This document shows positions 33,180-46,071 of a DNA stretch of 64,000 bases, piece by piece. Each line of letters opens with the position of its first letter. Within the stretch, counting starts at the first letter, position 1. A model generated the notes under the pieces. That model had not been told where the DNA came from. It searched no databases and saw only the letters and a list, made by a program, of their open reading frames with translations. The stretch comes from Plantago major. Lineage: Eukaryota > Streptophyta > Magnoliopsida > Lamiales > Plantaginaceae. Made by a program: the position numbers and the translations under genes. The stretch covers positions 12,175,501 to 12,239,500 of the forward strand of contig CM048843.1 in the NCBI GenBank assembly GCA_026545765.1. The letters are read 5' to 3'.

Positions 33180-33980
33180 CTGCCTACTTTTGATTTTTCA
33201 CTTTTTTTTCTCTTTCTAATGTTACTGTTTAAATTAGTAGATGTTTATAATGTTGTTTATGTTAGTCTCTGTGATTATGTTAATAATAATTATAGTACTT
33301 ATCTCCTTGCTCTATTATTTTAACTTACATTGATTATGATTGTTTATTTGTTCTTTGGGGTAAATGACATGTGTGACATGCCAACTAATTATGGGCTTAT
33401 TCAAGCAGGTCATTTAGTTTGAACTTTGAACCAGTTAGCTTGTCATGAACTTAAGTCTTCTTATGATAATGTATTTTATGTTTCATTTTGAGCTTCATTA
33501 GGTGGAGGTGTGCCCCAAACCAAATACATAGAAGTATTGTGTTAACTACCGCAGGCCACTTGGTTTTATGTAACATGGACAACAATATAATATCAATGGA
33601 ACGACTTAGTCTTTTTTCTTTTTTGGGAAGATGAAACGACTTAGTCATTGTATGAAAAACCCGTATCTAAAAGAAAACAAATCCAATTCGCACATGTGTT
33701 ATTAAGTGCGAGTAGTATCGCGTCCAGAAAAACTGATCCTTTAAAAAAAATCATATTGCTACACACAAGTATTATAAAATGGTAACTATATTTCATCATA
33801 AAATATGTTGGCATCATAGAATTATGATTTAGATTGTACCGTGACTTCATTACGTGCCTTATATGTTCCAATATACATCACACTCAAATATGTGGAGAAA
33901 CTACGACTTGTGATAGGATAGAAAAGTCCGTATAATTTGTAAGTTTGATTAAGTTGAGTTTATAACAAGGGTAAGTAATA
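33180..33980. other. 3' flank of the HLH gene
   Basis: AT-rich. The T-rich 3' UTR just after the stop includes AATAAT words near 33280 that could serve polyadenylation. No other gene. Confidence 0.45.
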
Positions 33981-34231
33981 CTCTATCCATTCCACCAATT
34001 TTTTTCATTTTGTTTTTACACAAATTTTAAGAAATTTGAGTAAAAAATGGGTTTATATAGATGAAGTAGTAATTGTATAGTAAAAAATAATAAAGAGAAT
34101 TGAAAAAGTATGAAAGAGAGAGATTAAAATATTAATAATGGAGATAGTGGGTTTCCATAAAAGTAAATGAAAAGTTTTTAATGGAATACCGAAAATGGAA
34201 AAATGGAAATAAATCTATGGAACGGATGGAG
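33981..34231. mobile_element. Diverged Stowaway MITE
   Basis: CTCTATCCATTCCACC and the inverse end TGGAACGGATGGAG, each next to TA (33979-33980, 34232-34233). The core (TGGAGATAGTGGGTTTCC) resembles the Stowaway at 53095-53346, so the two share a family. Confidence 0.85.
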
Positions 34232-37200
34232 TAACACATTTAAGGAAGTGGGCCACATGTTTGTCAACGGTCATTGCTTCAGGTATGGGTGAGTGAATTG
34301 ATAAACTAAATCTCCTCATTAATAGCGTTCACGGGTGCTTAAACATACATACACGGTACAGTACAGTACATTACTTTGGATGTACGAAATGGATAACATT
34401 AACTATACAAACAAATTCATTTTCCTGATATGTCATTAAGAACAGTCACACTTCTGTGGAAGATATATTTCAAATGCTTGTCCAGATTTTATTTTTTATT
34501 CCTACTATATTAGGAATCCGCATCCAATAACCTGTACATAGTAGTACGACAAACTCAGATCTACAAGGAATTCATCACAGGCCAATATTGACGAGGTGTT
34601 AATTCATTACTCTAAACAAATGGAATTAGCTGAAATATCCTCAGTTCTTTTCGTGAAAAAAAGCAAAGAAATTACTTTGAATTTTATATTTTGTTCAAAT
34701 GTCAAGTTACGAATTGTTTTATTTATGTTTCGGACCTCTGCTTCGTGATGTGTCCATATGACTTTAACATTTACTTGGGGTAGTTTCAACTTATAAATTA
34801 GGCAGAATTTGGAGCCCATAACAGGTTTTTGCTATCGTGCCAATTGCATATTATTAGGTAGGCTGGAATTGAATGGTGGATAGAGAGTCAGTGTGGTGTT
34901 ATTTGGTTGCCTAACATTTTAGTGTGTCACATAACCAAATTGAAATATTATTGCATTAGTAGTTGTTTCATGTAAGAAAGAGAATGGAGGATGAACATAA
35001 AAGAATGTAATGGTTCAATTTAATAGGTGATCTTATTATGATATGATTATAGGATGAACTTAAATGAATGTTATGGTTGAAGTTAAGATTTCATCTTGAA
35101 AATCTTATTATGATTTTGTTTTTGGTGTAAAAGACTTTATAAGGCCTATAGGCCATTATCGGTGCACAAAAAAGGGAGTACAGAAATAGGAAGTGAACGC
35201 CAAAATATTCCCTCGTCGTTGTAGGAATAGTCTAATTTCACGAGGTGATCAACACATAGATTAGCTAATCTATCAATCGTACGATAACCTACTTCCCATG
35301 GATTTCGTAGTAGTTTTTATACATGTTTGTACCATGTCCTCCAAATCTTATTATGAGTGATAATACTTTGTACATTTAAAATGTTAATAGGTCTCGCAGA
35401 GTTGCAGTTCTTTATGATTTGTTGGTTATGTAACCACTCTCTTCTGGTTCCCTTGGAAACAACCGTTTTGAAGGTTAGTTTCCGATCAACTACTTCTACA
35501 CACGGCCCACGGCCTGATCTGAGCTTGCCTTGGCCTGTTGGTCAAAACTATAAGCCGGACCTTCACCCACGCAAAATTACTAGATTGCCGAAGCCTATGA
35601 AACTCGGGGCCAATGTGTCGTCCCTCCATCTCTAATTGCTTTTTGATATCAGAGCCAATCAAGTCTGGGAGTGTTTCATACACCAGAATATAGGGTCCGA
35701 TCTGATATTCTCACGTCTTTTTTACACGTACATGTAAGAAATTTTGTAGTTGCAGAAAGATTTGACATGTTAATCCGTTTAGACTCATCTCCCTGCCTCA
35801 ACCAAGTTGTGCCAAAATCAAATCCAGCCACATATGAAGGGTATGTGGGAAGCCACATAACCACCACATATAACACACACATGTATGCAATTCACTTGAG
35901 AAAAACAGAACATTGCAAATAGCTAGAGTGCACCCCACCCACCACACAACACAACACAAGGGGCAAAAGCGGCCAAGAAACACAGACTATATTTTCATGA
36001 GCCGCCTGTGAATAGCCACATTCTCAACCAGCCCCACCCACTTATGGCACATGTGACACCATTGTACTAAAGTCAGTCTAACCATTTCTACTTTTGCTTT
36101 CCATTTCTATTTTATTTCAGCATGCCTAAATCACTTAAATGGATCAGTGTACATTTGATCAACAAAAGTTCAGTCTTATCACTGGGAAATATCAGACTTA
36201 GATTTGGACGAGTCAAATTCATACATTTTAGCCATGTGGTGTTGGATTTTGTTTGGACAATCATATCTTAATTTCTCATTGCCAATTATTAGAATGTCGG
36301 TGGTTATGAGCTAATCGACAATTGATCAATAGAATCCTTATAAACATAATGCATTATCAAATCATCAGCCGAATCAGTTGTTTACGTATCAAACTTATTT
36401 TGGTTAAATAATTACATAATACTTATAAATGTGATGATGAAGTCAAATTAAAGACACCAATAATTGACAGTAATTAGACCTGGGATTGTAAATATTGCAA
36501 AGTGGAGGGAAGAACAGGTCGGTATGACATATTGTCACATGAAAAAGGGCCCAAGAACGTGATAAGTAGAAGGAGTGCTGGCCCCAAACAGATATATGTG
36601 CATATTATTTTGTAGAGATCAGGCCGGTATCCATTTTGAATTAATAATTCAAAAAACGGCCTCTGTATATCATCACACTAAATATACAGTTAATATTGTA
36701 TTTTGTCATACTAAATATACAGTTTTTTACCTTTATTTTTTTTCATACCATATATTTTCACTCTAATATATAATTTTTGTCCTTGATTTCAAAATTTGAG
36801 TCCAACTTGTTCTCTGGCAGAAATTTTTCCCATATTATTATGGTTTCGGTAGGTGTACGGGTGAACACGTGCACTAAGGCCAGATCTTTATCTTCAACTG
36901 TCATTTTATGAAAATGTGTTTTTTGGATTTGGGCCTAAGCATTCCCTTTTATAGGAGATTAAGAAATCGATAACTCCTGGACAATTTTATGTAAAAAAGG
37001 TTAACTAATCCATATATCTATATCTATTTAAAAATAATACATTTTCAAGCCTTGTAGTGAAACATGTAATATGCTGATCTTGTAAAATCCTTGATTCTGA
37101 TTGGTCGAAATTTGTTAGTGTTGGCCAAACGAAATGTTCTGATTGGCTAGCAAAAAAATAAAAGCTGACTGTATTCCTTCAGCTCTTTTTGGCGTCCACA

Positions 37201-37423
37201 CATCGACTCCTCAGGGTGACGCTTATTCTTTCATTTAATTCTTCATCATATTGATGCCCAAATCTATCTTTGATACTAAAAGCAAACCTATATTTGGAAG
37301 GGATATAAAACACATTTTTAATTTTACACCTAAATAAAACAATTAAGAGACCAAATCTTAAAAAGTCCATCAATAACAAACTTATTGAGAGACCGTATTT
37401 TGATTAATTAAGACAAGGTGATG
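34232..37423. other. Intergenic DNA
   Basis: About 3.2 kb of AT-rich DNA without a convincing gene apart from a LINE tail at 35151-35310. Near 36.68-36.73 kb CACTAAATATACAGTT and CATACTAAATATACAGTT form a short direct repeat. Short frames here are random. Confidence 0.5.
35151..35310 (-). pseudogene. LINE-type RNase H tail
   Basis: The minus frame reads NPWEVGYRTIDRLANLCVDH...GIFWRSLPISVLPFLCTDN then a stop at about 35151. It resembles the very end of plant LINE RNase H proteins (RLANLG..., then a short Pro/Leu/Asp tail). The preceding catalytic part is absent. A weak, short match. Confidence 0.35.
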
Positions 37424-37432
37424 TAAAAAATA

Positions 37433-37928
37433 TGGTAAAATTCATTTTTGATACTTCAGTGTGAGACATTTTCGATTTTGGTACTCCAGAGTGATCGCGT
37501 TCAATTTAGGTACTAATTATTAATAACTATTTACAATTAAGGTACTAATTGTAAGTTGGATGGTGAGTGTGCAAATCATTACCAAGTTACAATTATCATA
37601 ATCCCAATTTCACGTGAATTTGATCAATTGAAAATTGATTGAAACATAATTGATGAAAAAGACTAAAAAAAGAATATGACGTAGAAAAAATTGATGCTGG
37701 TGAGTGGGACAAAGTCCACGATATCTTGCGAACGGTCAATTTTCTATGTCTATCTTTCGGCGCTTGACATTCGCTTGCATGTGAATGCGAAGACGCACCT
37801 CATAAATTCAACTAGTACCTTAATTGAAAATAGTTTTTGATAATTAGTATCTAAATTGGACGCGACCACTTTGGAGTACCAAAATCAGAAATGTCTCACA
37901 CTAAAAGTACCAAAAATGGATTTTACCC
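37433..37928. mobile_element. Mutator-type MITE with long TIRs
   Basis: TAAAAAATA stands on both sides (37424-37432 and 37929-37937), a perfect 9-bp duplication. The arms are about 130 bases: GGTAAAATTCATTTTTG...GTGTGAGACATTTTCGATTT at the left, and its inverse ending CAAAAATGGATTTTACC at the right. The unique core of about 200 bases has no gene. 496 bp. Confidence 0.88.
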
Positions 37929-37949
37929 TAAAAAATACACTAAAGTTGA

Positions 37950-37970
37950 TTTTTTTTTTTTTTTTTTTTT
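37950..37970. repeat. Poly-T run
   Basis: 21 consecutive T, just right of the Mutator MITE. Confidence 0.95.
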
Positions 37971-38697
37971 GCTATATAATAGGATTAGGGCGAAGTGCAA
38001 AAATAGTGATTTAATAATTAATAATATTGATTGAATTGCAAAAGTAGTACTATAACTTGAAATCTAATGCATAAGTGTTCCTAAAAGAATCAAATTCAAA
38101 AATACATCTTGAATTGCTATCGTAAAAATATAGAATTATACATAAAAAAAAATGGTTAAGAAAACATATAAACAAATTGAATACAATATATGACAATCAA
38201 TAATCACTTAATCTCTGATGTGCTCAAATTATTACTTATAAAATAAGTAGTAAAGGAGCGTTGTAGACAGACACAGCTAAACCACAGGATCGTTCTCTTA
38301 AGGAACTAATCAGCAATTGCAAATTTATGGAGTACAGATAAACAAGTATGTTGAAGCAATAAGACCAGGAATATTCGTTCTATTTATTCTAGCTAACAAA
38401 AGGCAGAAAACCTAGGTGACTCTTAGCACAGTTAATGAAAATTATGATACAATAGTTAAGCTCAGGATAAATATGTTTACGGGAATGTACTCACCACCTG
38501 CTTATGGTGATTCACACGTTGTCACAGTTAGGATGTCCAATAACAGAAAAATCAATCTTAACCAATTCGTTTTCGAAAGTTTAGAATAGTGTAATCATCT
38601 GATTGTCAGACAGATAATCCGTGAACGAACGATTGGAAGATTTTAGCAGATCTAAATTCAAGTTATTACAAAGATTTGAATTAGGTTAACTCTCGTG
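37971..38697. other. Intergenic or old retroelement DNA
   Basis: AT-rich. The stretch 38250-38330 (inverse wording TTAGTTCCTTAAGAGAACG) has the feel of a repeated element but is not assigned. No gene. Confidence 0.3.
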
Positions 38698-40076
38698 TGA
38701 AGTAAAAGACTGGGGGGGGGGGGATAGTCTTTTCAAACTTTTGTCGATAAAACAATTTCTCAGAAAGTTGGGTAACTTTCTGATACTTATAATCAGAATA
38801 GTGGAAGTCTTTCTGATAAGTGCACGTGCTCAGCAAGCTAGTAAAGTGTGTAAATTACTTTGCAAGTAAGTAAAGGCAGAAAGTAAGTGCAGAAAGTAAA
38901 TAATACAGTAGCTTTATAGTGGTATCTGAAGGTGGCGTAATCCTTCAACAAATCCACTTCGACCTTTCTCAGACCTAGAATCCACTAAGACAAATAATTG
39001 AATTCACCTTCCAAGTATCTTCTCTCGATTCCTAAATACACTAGGTTCCCAACCAAGTGTTCCCCCTGAGTTCTTCCCCGGCTTTCCCAGCCAAGTACTT
39101 CCTCTACTCAGAATTCCCTGAGTTATTCCTCGGCTTTTCCAACCAAGTACTTCCTCTACTCAGAACCTTTCTTGGAGTTATTCCTTAGTTTCCCAAACTA
39201 AGTACTTCCTCTACTCCACGCCTTTCTAGTGTTGGTTAAGAAGAGTTTATCAGATTGGTAGATTAATAACTTCCACAATTATGTAATATTACCTTCTGGA
39301 ACAAGAGTCACTTAACACACTTGGACAGTGTGTGGTGATATGTTCTTTTCTGACCCAAGTCTATGTTCTTCGTTCAGGAGAATGAATATCTTATCAAGTC
39401 GCAATCAGTGCTTCAATTCAACTCCTTCACAACAGATATAGTTTGTTAAGGATCAGGACACTTCGAACTTTCGTGCTACTTAGAATCAAGAGCTTGGTCG
39501 CAACAGTAAGCTTTGAGTAAGTAGAGAAGGCTTGTATACTTGAGTGTAGGATATGAAATTCAGTCGTTCAAGTGTGTGTTTTCAAGCATTCTAAGTGGTA
39601 ATATTTATAGGTGAAAATCAAGCCGTTTGAATTACTATCCGTTAGGCTATTGAGATTCAAACTACAAACAATCCGTTCATAGTATTACAGAACTTTTGTC
39701 TCGTTGTTCAGAGATAAAGCTTTTGGTCAGCGAGTTCTGCAATGGCATTAAATGCACTGTACTATCTTTTGTCATGTTGTGCCAACGGAACTATGCACGC
39801 TGTCTGAGGCTGTGCACGTCGCTATCAGAAACTCCAAGCCTTTCAGAAACTAAGATAGTTGAGCTCTTTCTGCTGGATGCCTTCTTCTTGGTCTTCTTCA
39901 AATATATAAAAATTACATTCAGAGACCTAACATCCTATACAAGATTTACTAGACTAATCATACTAAGTATACTTCATCTTTTACAATGTTCAAGTGAACC
40001 AAGAGTACTAGATACCTTTCTGAACTAAGGTAAGTCATTATGGTGCTGATCAAAACTAAACAGATATTTCCTAACA
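38698..40076 (-). repeat. Sirevirus-like LTR, copy C, partial
   Basis: On the minus strand it begins TGTTAGGAAATATCTGTTTAG at 40076 and follows copies A and B to the C run (12 bases, 38712-38723) and GTCTTTTACTT. It then departs from them just short of the expected CAACA end, with no primer site. It is therefore a truncated or solo LTR without a matching duplication. Several internal deletions relative to A and B, notably in U3, suggest it is older or from a subfamily. Confidence 0.8.
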
Positions 40077-40179
40077 ATATAGTTTAACATGAGTGAACGT
40101 TTAAAGTTGTATTAATTTGTATTCTATGGGTGAACTTTGATTTATGGGATTTGCACTTTGCATTTTGAAAATAGTGTAT

Positions 40180-40577
40180 CACTATGAAATGTCACCAACA
40201 CAATTCTACCATGACAATTCAAACGGTTGGTAAATGTTCAAAATATGACTCTTTAAAGTGCCACCTATTGATGGGAAGTAACACTTTTAAGTGTAATGAT
40301 ATTGATGCAGTGACATTTATAAATGAAATGAATACTATCTGCAGTGACACTCTCAATGGTAACTAATAACTATTAGAGTAACACTTGAAAGTGTTGGTTG
40401 AAATAGCTAATGTGGCATTGAATAAGATATCATTGTACAATTGATTAGTGACATTATAGAATTAGCCACCCCCTTGAAGTGACACTTCATAGAAAATGTC
40501 ATTGAAGTTAATATGTCACCCAAAATAACAATTAATAACACTTTTGATGGTCAGTAAATTACACGTTTGTTGTAGTG
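40180..40577. mobile_element. Possible CACTA-like MITE
   Basis: It ends CGTTTGTTGTAGTG, a CACTA-type terminus (inverse CACTACAACAAACG), and contains many AGTGACA/AGTGTTACT-type words in both orientations like subterminal repeats. The left end CACTATGAAATG near 40180 matches only in CACTA. No clear target duplication. Confidence 0.4.
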
Positions 40578-41184
40578 CGTGTACCATCAAATATTAGTTA
40601 GAAAAATTCTTAGACAATAGGATATTAAATCTAACACCATATTTTGCACCTATTATATATTCCAGCGCATACATTTTTCTATACATGTTTAAGTTATGAC
40701 AATTAACAAGAGTCAGAAGAAACACTCTACACTGGTATTCCGTCATTTTACTTTTAAACGGGTCGGGTTCTATCCAACCTGAAATCAAACCCCTTTGAAA
40801 TAATGATGTTCATGTCCGGATCAGGCATATACTCGATACCTTTCCAAACCTTTGTGACAATACCCGAACTGCAACATTTATGGTTAAGTTAGTAAAAAGT
40901 CGGGGTTGCCTAAAAAACCACCGCAATAATTGAAATTATGTTTGTAGAATAATTTTTGTGTGTGTGTGGTGGGAGGAGCACATACCACTCCAGGGGTTGT
41001 TGGGAACCAACCCTGTTAACTGCGTTATACACTTTTGTATTTTATTTTGGTTCATATTGGAGTATAAGTTATTAATTAACGTGTTAGGGTACGTGTAGAG
41101 GACCCAATATAATATACTACTATATGTTGTCAACCCGTCGGGTCCTGAACGGGTTCGAGATGAGTCCTACCCTTTCAAATTATG
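40578..41184. other. Intergenic DNA
   Basis: AT-rich. Words of the ACGGGTCGGGTTC type near 40757 and CCCGTCGGGTCC near 41134 are like those at ends of some plant MITEs, but no element could be closed. Confidence 0.3.
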
Positions 41185-42735
41185 TACTTCATGATGAGTC
41201 GTATTTTACATTTTTCATAGTTACCATAAACAAAGACATGGTGATATAGTATTGGACGAAGAACTATACACATACACCTCGGCTAAACGTTGTTTGCAGG
41301 GAATTTTGATTATCTTATTGTCTTGATTAATTTATTTTATCCTCACATTTCTAACTATTATTAAAAGTAAACTATACTGTGGCATCGCCACGGGTTATTA
41401 CTAGTTTTACTGTATTTTTCACTTTATTAACACACCTCAAGATATACTTATTCACGTTACAACTAAATAATATCCCTTCACATTATAAATACTGGTAAGC
41501 TATATCTCTTCATGATGAGTCGTATTTTACATTTTTCATAGTTACCATAAACAAAGACGGTGATATAGTATTGAACGAAGGACTACACACATATACCATG
41601 GCTAACGTTGTTTGCAAGGAATTTTGATTATCTTATTGTCTTGATTAATTTATTTTATCCTCACATTTCTAATTATTATTAAAATTAAACTATACAGTGG
41701 CATCACCGAGGGTTATTACTAGTTTTACTGTATTTTTCACTTTATTAACACAGCTCAAGATATACTTATTCACGTTACAACTAAATAATATCCCTTCACA
41801 TTATAAATACTGGTAAGCTATATCCCTTCATGATGAGTCGTATTTTACATTTTTCATAGTTACCATAAACAAAGACATGGTGATATAGTATTGGACGAAG
41901 GACTATACACATACACCACGGCTAACATTGTTTGCAAGGAATTTTGATTATTTTATTGTCTTGATTACCGTGACATCGCCACGGGTTATTACTAGTTTTA
42001 CTGTATTTTTCACTTTATTAACACACCTCAAGATATACTTATTCATGTTACAACTAAATAATATCCCATAAATACTGGTAAGCTATATCCCTTCATGATG
42101 AGTCGTATTTTACATTTTTGTTAGTTACCATAAACAAAGACATGGTGATATAGTATTGGACGAAGGACTACACACATAGACAAGGAATTTTGATTATCTT
42201 ATTGTCTTGATTAATTTATTTTATCCTCACATTTCTAATTATTATTAAAAGTAAACTATACCGTGGCATCGCCACGGGTTATTACTAGCTTTACTGTATT
42301 TTTCACTTTATTAACAAACCTCAAGATATACTTATTCACGTTACAACTAAATAATATCCCTTCACATTATAAATACTGGTAAGCTATATCCCTTCATGAT
42401 ATAATTATTATTAAAAGTAAACTATACCGTGGCGAGGGATTATTACTGGTAAGCTATATCCCTTCACATTACAACTAAATAATTTTGATTATCTTATTGT
42501 CTTGATTAATTTATTTTATCTTCACATTTCTAATTATTATTAAAAGTAAACTATACCGTGGCATCGCCACGGGTTATTACTGGTAAGCTATATCCCTTCA
42601 CATTACAACTAAATAATTTTGATTATCTGATTGTCTTGATTAATTTATTTTATCCTCACATTTCTAATTATTATTAAAAGTAAACTATACAGTGGCATCG
42701 CCACAGGTTATTACTAGTTTTACTGTTATGGTAAG
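41185..42735 (+). repeat. Tandem array, about 320-bp units with Helitron-like 3' ends
   Basis: Units begin CATGATGAGTCGTATTTTAC (near 41190, 41511, 41829 and 42094), so the spacing is about 320, 320 and 265 bases, then shorter broken copies. Each contains CCGTGGCATCGCCACGGG, a hairpin, followed by TTATTACTAG and then T. That is the layout of a Helitron 3' terminus (hairpin about 10 bases before CTRR). Seven hairpin copies are visible, with CTAG ends at about 41404, 41722, 41995, 42288 and 42717 and weaker CTGG versions near 42450 and 42583. No RepHel gene. Confidence 0.75.
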
Positions 42736-42770
42736 CTATATTCTCTTTTACGTTTAGTAGATTCTTTCTC

Positions 42771-42790
42771 TTTTTTTTTTTTTTTTTTTT
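42771..42790. repeat. Poly-T run
   Basis: 20 consecutive T to the right of the array. Confidence 0.9.
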
Positions 42791-42971
42791 GAGGTTTAGT
42801 TGTAAAATACCCCTTCAGTCTTGAAGAACTTCATACGTTACAATTAATGCGTATTTATAGATGAAAAAGTTAAAGTAGATTATAAAATATAAAAATGTTA
42901 AAAAATGTAATTTTAATGGTAAAATATGTAAGTTTTGTTTATAGTAATATTTATTGTTTATTATTTGCTTG

Positions 42972-43111
42972 TGTTAGAATATGTATATATCTAGAATCCT
43001 AGTTAGATTAGACTTAGATTAGAATACTTGGTGATCAAGTTATTACATTGTATAAATACATGTACTCATCATTGAATTCAATAATAAGAAATATATTCTT
43101 ATAATCTTACA
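42972..43111 (+). repeat. Short copia-type LTR with primer-binding site
   Basis: TGTTAGAATATG...AATCTTACA (140 bp), followed at once by TGGTATCACGG, an initiator-tRNA-type primer site. It contains GTATAAATAC (a TATA box) and AATTCAATAATAAG. The LTR is small, as in TRIM or small copia elements. No interior genes or second LTR are found to the right, so it is a fragment. Confidence 0.65.
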
Positions 43112-46071
43112 TGGTATCACGGTTTGGGGTATCTTACCTTTTCTAGTAATTAATGAAGTTATATGGAGTGAGTACGTAATTATGTGAGACATGAGGTGTA
43201 GTTTAGTGATTGATGCACAAAATTGGCCTCGTCTAGATTTTTCCACTAATTCCAAATCAATTCGATACCATGCCACCATGTTCCTTCTTTTCTCAATTTC
43301 AGGACCATTGTCCATTACGCATTTGTCGGTTGACTGTATTTGCTTATGGTTACGACTTTTCTCTATCATATTACATGAATCAAGTACGACTAGTGCAAGT
43401 GTACATGCAAGTATTATTATTAATCACGGTCACCATTGAAGTGCAAAGGATTTTCGATTTAAATGAAAGGTTTGAGTTTTAATTAATTCCACAAATGAAT
43501 GGTTTACGACATTTACCGATCATATCGCATTTAGTGATGAATTAATTGAACAGATGCTAACACATGTGCGTAATGTGTTGTAGATCAGACTAATATGGAC
43601 CCGCAACCTCAACTATCAATTATAACCGCTCAAGAGTTTGATTAAAGTATGTAAGCAATTTGAAATTACACATGAACATAAGATCCTATGCACATGAACA
43701 TTTTTAAATTTTGAAATTACCCAATACATGCCATATGAGTTGTCCACTACTATCATTTTTAAATTTCCACAATCTATTTTTTTACAATGATGATTAAAAT
43801 CGTATATCCCGTGAAAACATGCTTACAAACTAAAACATTTCTCAGTTGAGAAAATTCCCTAAAATAGGTGAAATTTTGATGGATTCGCACGGAAATTCAA
43901 TTGTTCTTGCGTCAATTAATGTTAGTTTATTCTTCGTACTAATAGGCTTTCCAAGAACCGATGAGGTGATGAGATCGAAAACTCATGTACCGCAAATTTT
44001 GTGGGTTCATCATATACGGGGGTCCTTCCCAAATTTTAATTCAAATAGAGACCTTATGAGTTGCAACATTATATTAACACACGACTTGCTGAGTTACAAC
44101 ATGATATTATCACAAGACTTTTTGAGTTATAACATTGTATTAATTCATGTTAGATCTTTTTTTGTAATACTTAGTGCCAAAGGGTTTTTTGTTAGAATTT
44201 TCTCAAATTTTATGATATATGAAGGGGCGAAGGGAAGAAACCAAATTTTTATATATGTATATTTTAGAATAAAAATAAAAAAGGGTTTATGTTGGCGTTT
44301 TTCAAAGCAAATAGAAAATAAGCACTACCCAATATATTTTTGTTATGTTAAATGTTGTTTATTTAACTTGTTACATCATCATTTGTCTATACTAATCAAT
44401 AATCATGACTTCCTTTATATCTAATCTATTTGGAAAAATAATTTTGTTAATTGTAAAATATACTACAATATATTTTTATATCGATCCTCAGGTACTTAAA
44501 AATCACGATGTCACCCGACTTGTCAATGGATATACGTATTTTAAAGTTTGACATAGTTGCAATGAGTGTTTTACTAAAATTTGGTGAATTTTCTTGATGT
44601 GCATCTAAAGAGTGGTAGCAGTGAATATATTAGTGCTTGTTTGACAGTCAGTTAAAATCAACAAAATTTGATTAAAAATATTTATTTTGATCTGTTTTTT
44701 TCATTTTAATCGATATTCAAACAATTCATATGGTGTTCACAGTTGAAATGTGTAGTACAATTCCATATGGATAAGTTTGGCAAGAGTAAGAAGAGTTAAA
44801 AGTGGGCGTTTGAGACAACAAAGCAAATCAAATTGCAGCCATGTACACTACTAATGTTAGAGAGCAAACAAACAAGTATATATTGAATTAAAGGCGACCA
44901 CGAGTTGTATAGTTTGGTTACCCTACTACACAACTCGATCAAACCCGCAGTGTGTCTAGTTGATCAGCAGCTATGCGTGCATGTACTGAACGGTTGATCA
45001 ACTGTGAAGTAATATGAATATAAATTCATAAATTTGAAAAATATATAAAAAAAGAAACTCGATCAACATGCATAATAATACTCTAAAAATGAAAAATTAT
45101 TACAATTTTAATGAAACGGATGAAATTTCATATAAATATCATGATGACTCATTCACTCACAAATCACAGGAGGGGCAACAATTTCACATGCATCCATGTG
45201 AGTTCAATTAATAACATAGGCCAGGCCACCACCAATATAACTCGCTCGATCGTCTTCACCACTTGTCATTTTCACCTTTCACATCCATACATGAAATGCT
45301 ATCGTACAAACACCTTCAATTGCGCATGTAATTGCATCTAATTTTCTCCTGTCTTCTTCTGAAAATACTTATTAAATGGATCATGGATTGCTCAAAGATT
45401 GAGATTACTCGTATCAATAAAATAAAATGCAGTTCCCTTTTTAGTTTTAAAAATTAGTTTACATGAATTATAAGTCGTTTTAGATTGTTTGTTTTAAATC
45501 AATCTTAGGATAAGTAGTATATGAAAGTTACATTATAATTGATAGTAGAGGATAAGTTCTAGAGCAATTCGAGAGTATCTATATAGGACGGAAGGATAGG
45601 TCCTCAATCCACACGGGTGGGTAAGCTTAAGTAATTGAAATATGAGGAATTGATTTGTTATAAATGAAAATGGAAATCCAAGAGTCCAATACCATGTAAG
45701 AGGGAAATGGCAGCTCGATCATTTCTTTTCTTTTTTTCCCTAAAAAATGATGGCATACGTTAGAAAACCATTAACAGAGATTTAGAGTCATAGTAAAGAA
45801 TCAACTATTTACAAATGGTGGATATGCTATGAAGAGGTAGAGTTATAAGAATCAACCATTTACAAAATTAAAAATGGTGGATGCGATGAAGATAATTCAA
45901 TGGACTGGGTTTTGGTATCATAACTTTAAACATCATGGATTTTAATTCTAAAGTGACTTATATTTGGTTTATGTTTGAATTTGATAATGATGATTGATGT
46001 ACTTGTTTGAAATATTGTAATGTACTACTACCCTAAATAAAATGGAACTACCCAAAGTACACCAATCAATT
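43112..46071. other. Intergenic DNA
   Basis: About 3 kb of AT-rich DNA. A frame of 192 codons at 43846-44424 uses no ATG start and has no family signal; it is rejected. A threefold 33-bp repeat lies at 44058-44150. No other gene or element is recognised. Confidence 0.45.
44058..44150. repeat. Threefold 33-bp degenerate repeat
   Basis: GAGTTGCAACATTATATTAA, GAGTTACAACATGATATTAT and GAGTTATAACATTGTATTAA head three units in tandem. Confidence 0.7.

Noticed and set aside
39696-40028. A 110-codon frame
   Set aside because: It lies wholly within a Sirevirus-like LTR on its noncoding side.
41377-42717. CRISPR-like array of regular hairpin repeats
   Set aside because: Plant nuclear context, 320-bp spacing and homologous rather than unique spacers; this is a tandem satellite with Helitron-like ends.
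43846-44424. A 192-codon open frame, longest in its region
   Set aside because: It starts on a TTG, not an ATG, has no family signal, AT-driven composition (Ile, Phe, Asn), and spans a threefold short repeat. Most likely chance.
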